In this document: in pieces, positions 1 through 10,493 of the stretch | How the letters are laid out: the number at the start of each line of letters is the position of its first letter | Numbering within the stretch: position 1 is the first letter of the stretch | Source: Bolinopsis microptera | Taxonomy: Eukaryota; Ctenophora; Tentaculata; Lobata; Bolinopsidae | Reading direction: 5' to 3' | Length of the DNA stretch: 64,000 nt | Assembly (NCBI RefSeq): GCF_026151205.1 | Contig: NC_087077.1 | Coordinates: 62,001-126,000, forward strand | Notes under the pieces: model-generated | The model's database searches: none | What the model saw: only the letters and a program-made list of their open reading frames with translations | Told to the model about the DNA's origin: nothing | Program-made: the position numbers and the translations under genes

Positions 1-222
1 GAAAAGTTTGTTGAAGCTGTAACTAAATTATTTGTTAAGTGTTCAGAAACAGGAGTCCTGCCTGACATTTGGAAGACAGCATCTGTTGTAGCATTGTTTA
101 AAAAAGGTGTTAAATCTGATCCCTTAAATTATAGAACTGTCTCATTAACTTGTATTTTGTGCAAAGTGTATGAAAAGCTGGTGAGGGCACATTTACTAAC
201 ATTTTTAGAAGTGGGCAATTCT
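1..222 (+). pseudogene. CR1-like LINE reverse transcriptase, upstream fragment
   Basis: The plus strand reads through the start of a non-LTR reverse transcriptase domain. It includes a KKG...DPLNYR motif followed by a VYEKLVRAHLLTFLE-like stretch, the usual RT block 0-1 region of CR1/L2-type LINEs. The homology stops near position 222 and resumes near 2508 with the next part of the same domain, so this is one element split by about 2.3 kb of later insertions. The left end is cut by the window edge. Confidence 0.75.
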
Positions 223-720
223 CATAAAAAGCGTCACAAATCACTAATAGAAATTTTTTCCTCCAATTTCTATAAAAGTTATATCATGCGTTAGCTTATA
301 AAGATCTCTATTGGACACCATTGTAGTGTCAGCAGTTTGCAGACTTTTTAGCTGCTAAATTGACCAATCAGTGTTTAAATTGGGTGTCCGTCCGTGACGT
401 TTTTGTCACGTCCGTGACGGGTTACGGACAGGACAAAATAAGAATAGTCACGTCGGTGACTGGTCAGGGACAGGACAAAATAAGAATAGTCACGTCCGTG
501 ACTTGTCACGGACAGGACAGAATAAGAATAGTCACGTCCGTAATGCATCGCGGACAGGAAAATTCTTATTTTGTCCCGTCTGTATGCACTTTTAGAGTAG
601 CTGAAATCTAAAAACTGTATGTAATTTATGTATGTGATACATACTGATGAATACTTTTCACGTACACAGTAGGGTAGGATGGGGTAACTTGGAACATGGG
701 GTAACTTGGAACAGCCTAGG

Positions 721-1632
721 CAAGGGTCGACCGAGTCCTCGGCCTCGGCCTCGGTTTTACCGAGGAATGGCGCTTTTTCCTCGGCCTCGGCCTCGGTCAG
801 GAGGACAATTCCTCGGTTCGCCTCGGCCTCGGTCAAAAATAGATTCGAAATTCCTCGGCCTCGGCGAAATTTGACGATTTTACCGAGGATTTTTGTTGAA
901 ATTTTGGGAATTTTTCTACAGACTTACAGAGGTTAATGTAAACGAATTTGTAAAACTGAAAATAAAACGACCAATTGACCAGGACACAAAACTAAAAATA
1001 TCATAGTCTAAGATTCATCGTCTGATGAAATGACAATATCTGAGCACTCTGAATCAGAATAATCTTCTGTGCACAGCTCAGAAGGGGGACAGTCCTCTTT
1101 ATTTGGGGCTTCAAATTCATTTGGACAGGGGCCGAAGTAGTCCCCAAATGTTCCGATGTTCTTTTTGAGAAACAAGCACCCCTCAAAGTTTGTTGGCTTA
1201 AGGCTGAGGCGATTTAACTTCAGGATGTGCCCTGCTGTAGAAAACAATCTCTCTGGTGCTGCTGAGCTCGCCGGCGCAGATAGATATTTCCTTGAACACT
1301 CAGCAAGGTTCGGATAGCTCTGCTTATTAGCTTTCCAGTAAACTAATGGTTGAAATGATAAATCAACTCGAGAGTCTAACGTGTGTACACAGTATAGTAC
1401 ACAGTACAATCTGATTAGGTACAGTGCGCTTTTCCTAATAAACAATGCCCTTTTGGCTTTTTCCCAACAATTTTTCTGCTAAAATTCCTCGGCCTCGGTC
1501 AAAATTTGCACTCCTCGGCCTCGGCCTCGGCCTCGGTCAAAAAAAAGAAACCTCGGTTGTCCTCGGCCTCGGTCTTAACTAACTGTATTTTCCTCGGCCT
1601 CGGTCGAAAATCTTGCCCTCGGTCGACCCCTG
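721..1632 (-). mobile_element. Non-autonomous hAT element with 8-bp target-site duplication
   Basis: Terminal inverted repeats CAAGGGTCGACCGAG (left) and, reversed, CAGGGGTCGACCGAG (right) bound a 912-bp element. It is flanked by perfect 8-bp direct repeats AGCCTAGG at 713-720 and 1633-1640. CAGGGGTC-type ends with 8-bp duplications are typical of the hAT superfamily. Subterminal CCTCGG repeats crowd both ends and may be transposase-binding sites. It sits inside a tandem GGGGTAACTTGGAACA repeat in the element spanning 326-2331, so it is the younger insertion. Confidence 0.88.
1008..1445 (-). pseudogene. hAT transposase C-terminal dimerisation domain (relic)
   Basis: A 145-residue minus-strand ORF contains the hAT C-terminal dimerisation signature: a YPNLAECSRKYL stretch, then PASSAAPERLFSTAG, then LSLKPTNFEGCLFLKKN. 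These match the well-known YP.L...A...L..PASS..SER.FS.AG pattern. An acidic tail of about 40 residues follows. The BED zinc finger and RNase H-like catalytic core are absent, so the protein cannot transpose on its own. It lies wholly within the 721-1632 hAT element. Confidence 0.85.
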
Positions 1633-2507
1633 AGCCTAGGGTAACTTTTAACGGCACTGGGTAACTTTGAACACAAAATTTAATCGATTTTGGCAACCTT
1701 GAACACCATTCAATGAAAGGATGTAACTTATTAGAACAACTTACCTGGTTCAGTTTACGGTTCTGGGCTGGTTTGATCTTACAACACCTTCAGCTGAGGT
1801 ATTTCTTATACTTATGCTAATTATACCTAAAAATCCATTATCGTGTTACCTAATAATCAACGAGAATGCATGAAAATGTTGATAAATCTTCAGTTAATTT
1901 GTATTCCCAAATGATTATTGAGGTTTTAGTATACCTGATAGAATCAATTGGAACACTCTAATTGAGGTATCAAGGAAATTCTAATGCTTGAATTCAATTA
2001 GAAACTCTAAAAAAAGTGTCACAGACACGACAAAGTCACGCCCGTGATGCATCACAGACGTGACAGAATAAGACATTGTCACGTCCGTGACTCATTTTCA
2101 GGCGTCACGGACGCGTCACGGACGTCACGGACGTGACGACACCTTTAATTATTCTCCACAATTAATTTAATTGCAACAACATTTTAGGTACAAATTAATT
2201 CATATTTGTCACATAGATAAATTGGCCAAGGAGAATATTTTAGTTCTTGTCCCATTGAAATTGGACCATAAATAACGGTACTACATAGGATAGAATCAGG
2301 CGTCACGGACAGGACAAAGTGCTGACACCTCTGAAAAAAGCCTGTTTTTTGATTAATTATTTAAATTGATAATCAGTTTTTAAGTTATTCATGTTAAAAG
2401 TGATGACACAGTAAATTTCAAACGTTTATCAATCAATTGGTGCTTGAATCAACGTTTTGTTATTTACTGAAATGAAATGATATGAGATTGAAAATTCGAG
2501 GGAGTAA

Positions 2508-4122
2508 ATGACGCTTTTTATGAGGATTGCCCAAGAACGAATTTCAAAGCATCAGCATGGATTTGTGAAGGGTAAATCTTGTCTATCTAATCTCTTAGAG
2601 ACATTTGATAATATTCTTGATATTTTAGACGAAGGTGCACCTGTCGATCTTTTGTATTTTGATTTTAGTAAGGCGTTTGACACAGTCCCCCACTTTAGAC
2701 TTCTATCTAAATTGGAGGGGTTTGGGGTCAAGGGAAAAGTTTTAGATGTTAAGTTTTAGGGATTGGCTAGTTAGAGGCGGTCCGTGTAGGCCTTACACTG
2801 TGCTTTCAGCAATACTCATAAAAGACTTTCTGACAGACAGAACCATGAGGGTTTGTGTAGAAGGACAATGGTCTGAGGTGAAACACGTGTTATCTGGTGT
2901 TCCCCAGGGGTCAGTATTGGGTCCTTTACTATTTATTCTTTATATAAACGATTTACCTGACATTGTTAAAAATAAGATTAAATTATTTGCAGATGATCTC
3001 AAGTTAGTTTGTAATGCAGCTAACCATGGAAGTGTATCTGATGATATTTTAGAACTCGAAATTTGGGAGAGTATTTGGCACTTAAACTTCAATCCTGCCA
3101 AGTGTAAAGTAGTTCATATTAATCTGAATAATAATCCTAACTTAAACTATATTATAAATGGAGTAGAACTAGAAGTATCTGCACAGGAAAAAGATTTGGG
3201 GGTTATTACCCATAGCTCCTTGCTTTGGAATGAACAGATAAAAGCATGTATTTCTAAAGCAAATCGTATGATCTGCTGGATTGTAAGGAATTTAGTTATT
3301 AGAGAACAGGTTGTAATGATAGCTATTTATAAAGCTTTGATAAGACCTCATCTTGAGTATTGTGTCCAATTGTGGAATCCAGTTGCGGCTCATGGAAGTT
3401 GGGGGACTGTTTTGGAGCTGGAGAGCGTCCAGAGGCGGTTTACCCGTCTTATTGATGAGGTGGGTACTCTTCCATACAGCCGTAGACTGGATATCCTCAA
3501 TTTGACAACGCTGGCAGAGCGGCGAATACGTGGGGACCTTATTGAAGCTTTTAAAGTAACTAGTGGTTTGACTGAATATGGATCGGGTTTGTTCAGAATG
3601 AGCAGATCTGGTCTTAATCTTGTTTCAACCAATAGATGTAGTAAGAGTGTAACTAAAGTGAAGAATCTCCAGTCTTCTTTTCTTCCGGAGCGAGTCATTC
3701 CTTATTGGAAAAAACTCCCTCCAGATGTCAAGAACTGCTCGATAGTTTTAAGTTTTAAAGTTAGATTAGAAGGACTTAAGAAAGAAATGATTTCTAAAAA
3801 CAGTGTAAATGATTTTTATTTTTGGAATGTTTCAAATGAAGTTTTAGGGAAAATTGAAGGGCCCAGTTATTTAAGCAATAAGGAGAGACATAATGAATAT
3901 CCTTGGTTTCATCCTTTTGTGGCAAAGAAGCGTTTTGTAAATCTTTATTCCACTGGGAAGTTTTAATGAATTATTTATATATAATGTATTAGATTTTATT
4001 AATTAATAAAATTGAATTTGATAAATTATTAATGTTGATGGAAAAATATATTTATTTAAATTATTTTTCTATTTAGTGCAATGATATTTTGTAGACACTT
4101 GTGATGATGTTATGTCATAATC

Positions 4123-4154
<32 letters not shown>

Positions 4155-4160
4155 TTTACT
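2508..4160 (+). pseudogene. CR1-like LINE reverse transcriptase, main part
   Basis: Two overlapping ORFs carry the rest of a CR1/L2-type reverse transcriptase. The first (2508-2757) has QHGF.KGKSCLSNLLE and FDFSKAFDTVPH with the first catalytic Asp. The second (2746-3966) has GVPQGSVLGPLLF at its residues 51-63, the FADD catalytic box at 81-84, and a typical thumb and C-terminal region (DLGV...LIRPHLEYCVQLWNP...RRFTRLI). About 60 nt of extra sequence near 2750-2815 breaks the frame in front of IKDFLTDRTMRV. A (TTAC)n tail at 4125-4160 is probably the 3' end. The upstream domain start is at 1-222. Confidence 0.85.
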
Positions 4161-4162
4161 TT

Positions 4163-4325
4163 ACTTAGCCTGGAGTCCCCAGGTAATGTTTGTGAACATA
4201 ATAGCCTGGAGTCCCCAGGTAATGTTTATGAACATAATAGACTGGAGTCCCCAGGAAATGTTTATGAACATAATAGACTGGAGTCCCCAGGTAATGTTTA
4301 TGAACATAATAGCCTGGAGTCCCCT
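4163..4325. repeat. 36-bp minisatellite of hairpin-forming units
   Basis: Roughly four and a half tandem copies of a 36-bp unit alternate CCTGGAGTCCCCAGG, an imperfect palindrome, with TGTTTATGAACATAATAG, itself nearly palindromic. Solo or half units with CCTGGGGTCCCCAGG occur at about 4708-4745 and 60147-60165, so the unit is a dispersed element that has been locally amplified. Confidence 0.85.
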
Positions 4326-4784
4326 ATATAATTATTCTAAAAACTGTAGCCTCCTACTTACTTTGTCATTGTATCGTATTAGTGAAACGAACGTGGGGGT
4401 CACGACGTGATACAATTCATACTCGATACTCAGCTTTCAACGAATAATATTTATGCAATTGTTATTTTAAATATTAATACCGTCGGTTGTCAGTGAGTTC
4501 ATCTAAAGTTTTTAATTTTTCAGCAATTCGGTGCCCGCGTTCGCGTGAGTAAATTAATTAATTACCAATACCAACCAATCCAAAGAAAAATTGTGCATAG
4601 CAACAATCTTGTCAGCGACTAGCAAGCATGACAATACGCGCGGCGCGCGAAGTGACGACGTCCTCTTTACTGGGCCGCGCTAGGCCTGTCATTCCGCCAA
4701 ATCTTTATTGTTTATGAACATAATAGCCTGGGGTCCCCAGGTAACGTCCTCTAACTTTATGATAAATTATACACTTTAGTACCA

Positions 4785-4911
4785 TTAATTGACGATGTCA
4801 ATTCATGGCAGCTCGGCGCGGCACAGTAGCGTATCTCGCCGATCTAGCCAGTGTCGCTGTGAGAAGCCTTATTAAGTGCGCGGCGCGGCACAGTAACGCA
4901 TCGCGCTACAA
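4785..4911 (+). mobile_element. Short GC-rich element, copy 1, with 8-bp target duplication
   Basis: This 127-bp insertion starts TTAATTGACGATGTCAATTC and ends CATCGCGCTACAA. It is flanked by perfect direct repeats TAGTACCA (4777-4784 and 4912-4919). Inside, a module CGGCGCGGCACAGTA..CGCATC occurs twice in tandem. Near-identical copies are at 5736-5855 and 47338-47452. It has no coding capacity and no obvious long terminal inverted repeat. Confidence 0.85.
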
Positions 4912-5159
4912 TAGTACCAGTGACCAGGCTATAATTGATAATCTTCATAGCATAAAAATTTTGAAGCTGCGGCGAAATGATAAGCTATAGCAAACGCCGT
5001 GCTTAGTAAACCCCTTTATAAAATATTGCTTTATTTGTGATTTGACGGACATGTCATGTTACTCGTTTAAATTTTTTCGAAGTAGCGCGCTCAGCTTTCT
5101 TCTCGAGTGCTACGAAGTAGTGCGCGCTAGGCTAGTTCATTAACAATGGACAATTACTT

Positions 5160-5600
5160 TATTTAAACTCTTTGATATAATTTATAAACAACTCGAACTT
5201 AAAGTAATCCAAGATCAAGTAAATTTTACAAGTAAAATTAAATAAACCATAAAATAGCAAGCTGAGTTCAATTCACATTTCATGAAATAAAAATAACTGC
5301 CAGATCAAGTTTGCAAATTTCTTTTCCGTGTATGTAAAAATGTGGGTTTAATAATAAATGATCAATGTCTTGTTGTTATTTAGTTTGTTTCCTCCATATT
5401 TTATTGTTATTGCATTAAATTTAATGTTTCTTAAATTCCACTTTAATGGGTGTAATATTTGTTTGAAATATCTATTATATTGTAAACAGTCCCTACTTTA
5501 ATCACAAGTGCAACAAATATTATGCTGAGTTTTTTAAATACTGTTTGTCCTTTAAAAGGCTAAAAGGGTGATTTAAGTAAGGATGCAATTAAACAAATAC
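5160..5600. other. AT-rich intergenic sequence without recognisable features
   Basis: No ORF with homology, no RNA gene and no clear repeat structure was seen here. The stretch separates the first two copies of the short GC-rich element. Confidence 0.4.
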
Positions 5601-5735
5601 TATTTGTATTCCTTAATAGCAACCTTGATTGTCCTGGTTCCAGAGGCGGCTCGTGGGAGCTGGCTGGCAGTTTTGTTGGGGGTCCAATCGATGGACTGGG
5701 GGGAGGGGGGCTTGGGAGCCGGCTCAAGCTGATCC

Positions 5736-5855
5736 TTAATTGACGATGTCAATTCATGGCAGCTCGGCGCGGCACAGTAGCGCATCTCGCATCTCTGTCG
5801 CTGTGAGAAGCCTTATTAAGTGCGCGGCGCGGCACAGTAACGCATCGCGCTACAA
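5736..5855 (+). mobile_element. Short GC-rich element, copy 2, with 8-bp target duplication
   Basis: This 120-bp copy of the 4785-4911 element has the same TTAATTGACGATG start and GCGCTACAA end. It is flanked by perfect direct repeats GCTGATCC at 5728-5735 and 5856-5863. It is slightly shorter than copy 1 because of an internal deletion after the first CGCATCTCGC module. Confidence 0.85.
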
Positions 5856-6359
5856 GCTGATCCCTCCAAACTACCGATTACATTACACACAGGGCCTTGT
5901 AAATGTAATGTGTAACACTTTACAGGCGACAGCAAACAAAAACAAAAACTTATAACATGGGTGAAACAGGACACCACACGTGTACGATCTCAGCCGCGTA
6001 GTATCATATAGCAGTCAAATTGCAAAGGGTCCTGGACCCCCAAATCGAGGCAAATCATAATAGATTACCTGTAGTGGGATGCGCACGATGTGCTTTGTAA
6101 CGTTTACAATTAACTATGTGTTAAAACTGAGCGGCTGAGTAGTCCAGAGGTAGGATTGGACTCCCTACAACACAAAATTTCACGAAGATCATGCGTGCGC
6201 TTACATTAAAACGTATGATAGTGAATGAAGACCTTTATATTGCGATTTGTTATTTCCTAACACTATTACTAATTACTATTTCTATTTTAAGCACCAGCCA
6301 CCAGATAATAATTTTAAGGCGTCCACGGACGCCTGGACGCCCTCAATAGCCGCCTCTGC

Positions 6360-6700
6360 CTGGTTCCAGTTTTAATCAGCTGCAGTGTCCAGTATGGCAA
6401 CAAGACCGGGATAATAAATTTTGACCAGGATGACCCGGGACCAGGATTTTTTGTCCAATTTGAAATCGGCCGGGATCAGTCAAATTTGATCGGGACCGGG
6501 ATTTTAGCTCTATTTGGTTACAAAATTTAGCGGAATCAACTATTAGTGCGAAAGTGATCCATGTTTAAGATGGCAATTTGTTTAAGATAAAAATGTGCTA
6601 TAATTACTTTTGAGAAGAGATCAAGAATTTTTTCCCGTCGCGCTGGTAAAAAGTCCAATCCTGGCTACGGCAGGGCCCTGGTACCAGGATCACGGTGGAT
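6360..6700. repeat. GGGACCGGGATT-rich subterminal repeat region
   Basis: Multiple GGGACCAGGATTTT, CCGGGATCAG and GGGACCGGGATTTT motifs are clustered here. Similar degenerate arrays occur at subterminal ends of invertebrate hAT elements. No terminal inverted repeat pair or target duplication could be established, so this is a repeat of uncertain class. Confidence 0.4.
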
Positions 6701-7078
6701 CTCTGGCACTACCAATTTAGTTTAAGCCATAAGTGCAAAGTTAGCTATAAAAATCAATCAAGATTTAAAACAATAGTGTTCAAGTAGCTCTTGATATGAA
6801 TCCTTAATTCCTTTCAATGACAATTAATTCCTGTTCATTTATGACATAGGGCATGGTTGCTCCATCAATACTGTCAAATATATCATTTAAGCTGCAAATT
6901 GACAGCCTGCCTATGTTGTGCAGATCATGCTGCAGACGTAGCCAGTTTAGTTTTACTCTATCAGATCAAGATGATTTATTAATATCTAGACAGGTCCAAG
7001 TTTCTCCTTCTGAAGTTGCAAACTTATTTTAAAATTCTGCTTTAGAAAAAATATTCGTTTTAGTGTGCTAGCCTCCTC

Positions 7079-7396
7079 CAGTGGCGTAACGAAGGGCCCC
7101 GCTGACCCCGCTGTGTGGGGAGGGGGGGGGGGGGGGGGGGGCGCCATCTTAAGGGGCAAAATCGTTGTTTGAATGTGGGACAATTTTGAAAAACTTAACT
7201 GAGGTACTAGCAAAACTGTGTGTTTTGCTCTGGAAACACACATTTTTAGAGATTTTACCAGCTTATCCTCTAAAATGACCTAATTTGTTCAATTTTAGGG
7301 AGGGGCGCCAAAAGGGGAGGGGGCGCCAACAGGGGGGGGGGGGGGGGGGGGGGCGCATTTTTGGCAGGGGCGCCAACAGGCTACGTTACGCCACTG
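7079..7396. mobile_element. hAT-like MITE with CAGTGGCGTAACG termini
   Basis: A 318-bp element is bounded by CAGTGGCGTAACG on the left and CGTTACGCCACTG on the right, a perfect 13-bp terminal inverted repeat of a kind common in animal hAT MITEs. It holds two long poly-G tracts (about 7124-7141 and 7334-7353) and GGCGCCA motifs. The flanking octamers do not match well, so the target duplication has decayed or the ends are slightly different. There is no coding capacity. Confidence 0.75.
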
Positions 7397-7720
7397 CCCT
7401 CTAAGAACTTGCCCTCTAAGTAATTTTAAGGAAACCTTATCCATGAAGTCCCTCTCTTACCTGATTTGTCTTTTGTCAAGGGTTATTATTTGATTTGATT
7501 TATTCTATATTCTGGCAGTACACCATTATCAGAAATAAGAATTGCAGTCTGCGCAGGGAATTGCTAGTCATAGATAATGCACGATACCTATTAAAATACA
7601 AGTTGAAATGAAATGATATTTGATTTGCTTATTTCAATATGCCAGCTTTTCATTTGTTGGTAGCAAGATCAAGTAAAATCTATATTCTTAAATTATCATT
7701 CTTCAGAGTTCCTTCCAAGG

Positions 7721-9214
7721 ATGACTTTTACTGATGAAGACATTGCAATCTTGAAGTCATCCTTGGCTGCACATGGCCAGGAACATCTTTTAGCTCACTG
7801 GGAAGACCTATCATCAGATCAAAAAGATGATCTTTATCGAGATATACAGTCGATTGATTTTACCAATCATCTGAAGAGCTTTAAAAGATGTATGCAAAAG
7901 GAACTCTCTGCACCTGGAAAAGAGGATTATCTCAAGCCACTACCCCCTGATGCATGTGAAAGTGTATTCATTTCAAATAAGATCAATGAAAAGTGGACTA
8001 ACCGAGGGCTGAAAGAGATAAGTGAAGGGAAAGTTGCTCTGCTTCTAATGGCTGGTGGTCAGGGTACACGTCTTGGTGTCCCTTATCCTAAGGGAATGTA
8101 CAATGTTGGATTGCAAAGTGGCAAGTGTTTATATCAATTACAGGCTGAGCGTGTACGTAAGCAAGAACAATTGGCAGCTGAAATGTACGGATCCTCCAAA
8201 GCTATTAGATGGTACATAATGACCAGTGAACATACAAAGAAAGCCACTGTTGACTACTTCAAATCTAATGGATGGTTTGGTTTGTCTGAAGAAAATATCA
8301 TCTTCTTTGAACAAGAAATGATACCTTGTTTATCTCTTGATGGAAAAGTGATAATGGACAGCAAGTTTTCGATCGCTAGAGCACCAGGTGGTAATGGTGA
8401 TCTGTATAGGTCCATGGGAAATGAAGGGGTGCTGCAGGACATGCTCAAAAAGGGTGTCAGGAGCGTACATTGTTATTGTGTTGATAACATTTTAAACAAA
8501 GTCCCTGATCCACTTTTCATTGGATGCTGCCTTGATCGACAATCGGATTGTGGTGCAAAAGTAGTGAGCAAAGCATACCCCACTGAAGCTGTTGGTGTTA
8601 TTTGTGAATGTAATGGGACCTGGAAAGTTGTAGAATATAGCGAAATTTCAAAGGAGACCGCTAATATGGTTGACAGTGAAGGAAAATTATTATTCTCTCA
8701 AGGAAACATATGCAATCATTATTTCACAACTAGTTTTCTAACAAAAGTGATTGAGGGAAAAGAATCCCAACTCATTCATCATGTTGCTAGAAAGAAAATT
8801 CCAACTATCAACAGTTCAGGAGAAAGAGTTCTGCCAACCGAGATCAATGGTATCAAGATGGAGAAGTTTGTGTTTGATGTATTCCAGTTCTCAGAGAAGT
8901 TCACCGTTCTCGAGGTAGCCAGAAACGAAGAATTTTCTCCTCTCAAGAATCCTCCTGGAGCCCCAAAATGCTCACCTCAGACATGCTTGGAGGACCTTTC
9001 CAATCAACACAAGAGATGGATCATCAGAGCTGGGGGAACTTTCAAAAATGAAGGACTATGTGAGATCTCACCCTTGGTGAGCTGTACTGGTGAAAACCTT
9101 GAAGATTTAGTCAAGGACAAATTTTTCAGTTTGCCTTTACATCTTGAAGTGACACACAAAAATGGTTACCACAACGGACACACCGGTACAAATGGGTTAC
9201 ACAGCAAGCTTTGA
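7721..9214 (+). CDS. UAP1: UDP-N-acetylglucosamine pyrophosphorylase
   Basis: This enzyme joins GlcNAc-1-phosphate and UTP to give UDP-GlcNAc and pyrophosphate in the cytosol, the last step of the hexosamine pathway. The 497-residue uninterrupted ORF matches the usual ~500-residue length. The nucleotide-binding loop LLMAGGQGTRLG is at residues 108-119, MTSEHT near 167-172, and the substrate-binding APGGNGDLYR at 221-230; VDNILNKVPDP and a late PLKN motif also fit the family. The start is the first ATG after a pyrimidine-rich CAG at 7704-7706, leaving a 14-nt leader, so a 5' intron or trans-splice acceptor is likely. AATAAA at 9555-9560 may serve the 3' end. Animal UAP genes usually have introns, so the intronless coding region is notable. 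PGM3, the preceding enzyme, lies 2.9 kb downstream on the same strand. Confidence 0.96.
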   Translation: MTFTDEDIAILKSSLAAHGQEHLLAHWEDLSSDQKDDLYRDIQSIDFTNHLKSFKRCMQKELSAPGKEDYLKPLPPDACESVFISNKINEKWTNRGLKEISEGKVALLLMAGGQGTRLGVPYPKGMYNVGLQSGKCLYQLQAERVRKQEQLAAEMYGSSKAIRWYIMTSEHTKKATVDYFKSNGWFGLSEENIIFFEQEMIPCLSLDGKVIMDSKFSIARAPGGNGDLYRSMGNEGVLQDMLKKGVRSVHCYCVDNILNKVPDPLFIGCCLDRQSDCGAKVVSKAYPTEAVGVICECNGTWKVVEYSEISKETANMVDSEGKLLFSQGNICNHYFTTSFLTKVIEGKESQLIHHVARKKIPTINSSGERVLPTEINGIKMEKFVFDVFQFSEKFTVLEVARNEEFSPLKNPPGAPKCSPQTCLEDLSNQHKRWIIRAGGTFKNEGLCEISPLVSCTGENLEDLVKDKFFSLPLHLEVTHKNGYHNGHTGTNGLHSKL

Positions 9215-10493
9215 GAAGGAGCTCACTTGAATTGTAGTGTTATATAATAGTCGTTTTACCGATGATTGATTTTTTTCGGAACAAGCCTTAGGGTTAATAT
9301 AAGTCTTTGCAATGATTTTGTGTGGCAGCGATGAAACTGATGAACATTTTACTTAAACGATCACTCATTTTCCCAGATCAGTATGTTGCAACTAGTTAGA
9401 ATGCGTAATTCGTGTAGAATATCAAGGTAGCTAGAGGATTTAATAGCTGAGAATCATCACAATATGCTGTAGTGTTATGTTACATGTTCAACTTAAGGAG
9501 CTGACGAACCTTTAATCAATAATATTTGTAATTTAATGTTTAAATCTCCGATTGAATAAATATCAGATTCTTAGAACCTGTTGTAATAGTATGTATGATA
9601 TAAATTTGAAACAAAAGTTCATTTTGTTAATTAATAAACTTCACAAGCAGTCTTCACACCTTACACTTGCACTTAACAAATATCATTTGTCATGCATGGT
9701 TTATCTACTCGGATTGATTAGATTGGCCGGTATTCTACCCTCCCAAAGATTATTTATATCTAAATGAGAAAACAAATTTGCGTGAAACTATATTTGTTCA
9801 TTACTGTCGTGAAAGTTTGGCCTCACTTTTTTCTCTCTTCGTGCTCGGAAATTTCAGTTGAGTAGTGCATGATTACTCAGAAAATGGTTTCTTTTATGGG
9901 CATATAAATATGATCGTTTGTTGATTTTTTGCCATTGTTTAAGTAAATTCAAGAAATAATTGATTTTCAAAATATATAATTTTCATCTGGAGATTTTAAG
10001 ACCATGGTCACCAATAATTATTAAAGCTGCATTCAATTCGTTGTTAATTTAATCAAACAAGTAACTTTGCTATTGAATTGAGAATATGAAAAATCGTTAT
10101 ATTAAGTTACAGCGAGGTCATCGTTACAATTTGATTGATAATTAGACTGAAAAAATATAAATTATAATGGCTGCAATAATTGAAATCATAAAATAGAATC
10201 ATGATTGGTTTACAAACTCTATAATAATAAGTCTTAATACAGTATGTTAAAAGTTTCGTTAATAGTTCAAGATATTTCAAATTAATTTCGGCCAGTTTAT
10301 TAGACAGTATGATTTTATTTTAGCTAAACCGGTTTAATCTTTAAAAACTTTGCACGTGTATGCTGTGTTTCATAGTTGATTTCGTTCATAGTTCATTAAT
10401 CATTATATTATATTTCCGCAGACACTGTGTTTAATTGATTTAAGTGGTAAGAGTGAGTATATCACATGTGACCAGTTAAGCCTTATAACTTAT
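9215..10493 (+). other. UAP1 3' flank, AT-rich, no gene seen
   Basis: This stretch contains the probable UAP1 3' UTR with a polyadenylation-type AATAAA at 9555-9560. Beyond that is AT-rich sequence without recognisable coding or repeat features, up to the tail of the antisense LINE. Confidence 0.5.

Larger units (their letters stand above)
326..2331. mobile_element. DNA transposon with palindromic CGTCACGG-type subterminal repeats
   Basis: Clusters of short palindromes built on GTCACGTCCGTGAC and GGACAGGACAAAATAAG occur at 385-560 and again, inverted, at 2015-2145 and 2300-2325. The outer ends near 327 (TGTCAGCAGTTTG) and 2331 (reverse complement TGTCAGCACTTTG) match as imperfect inverted termini. 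An alternative inner pair, GGTGTC at 383 and GACACC near 2142, also exists. No transposase of its own is visible; the only coding trace inside belongs to the nested hAT. The block interrupts a LINE open reading frame, so it is an insertion. Exact ends and target duplication are uncertain. Confidence 0.5.
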
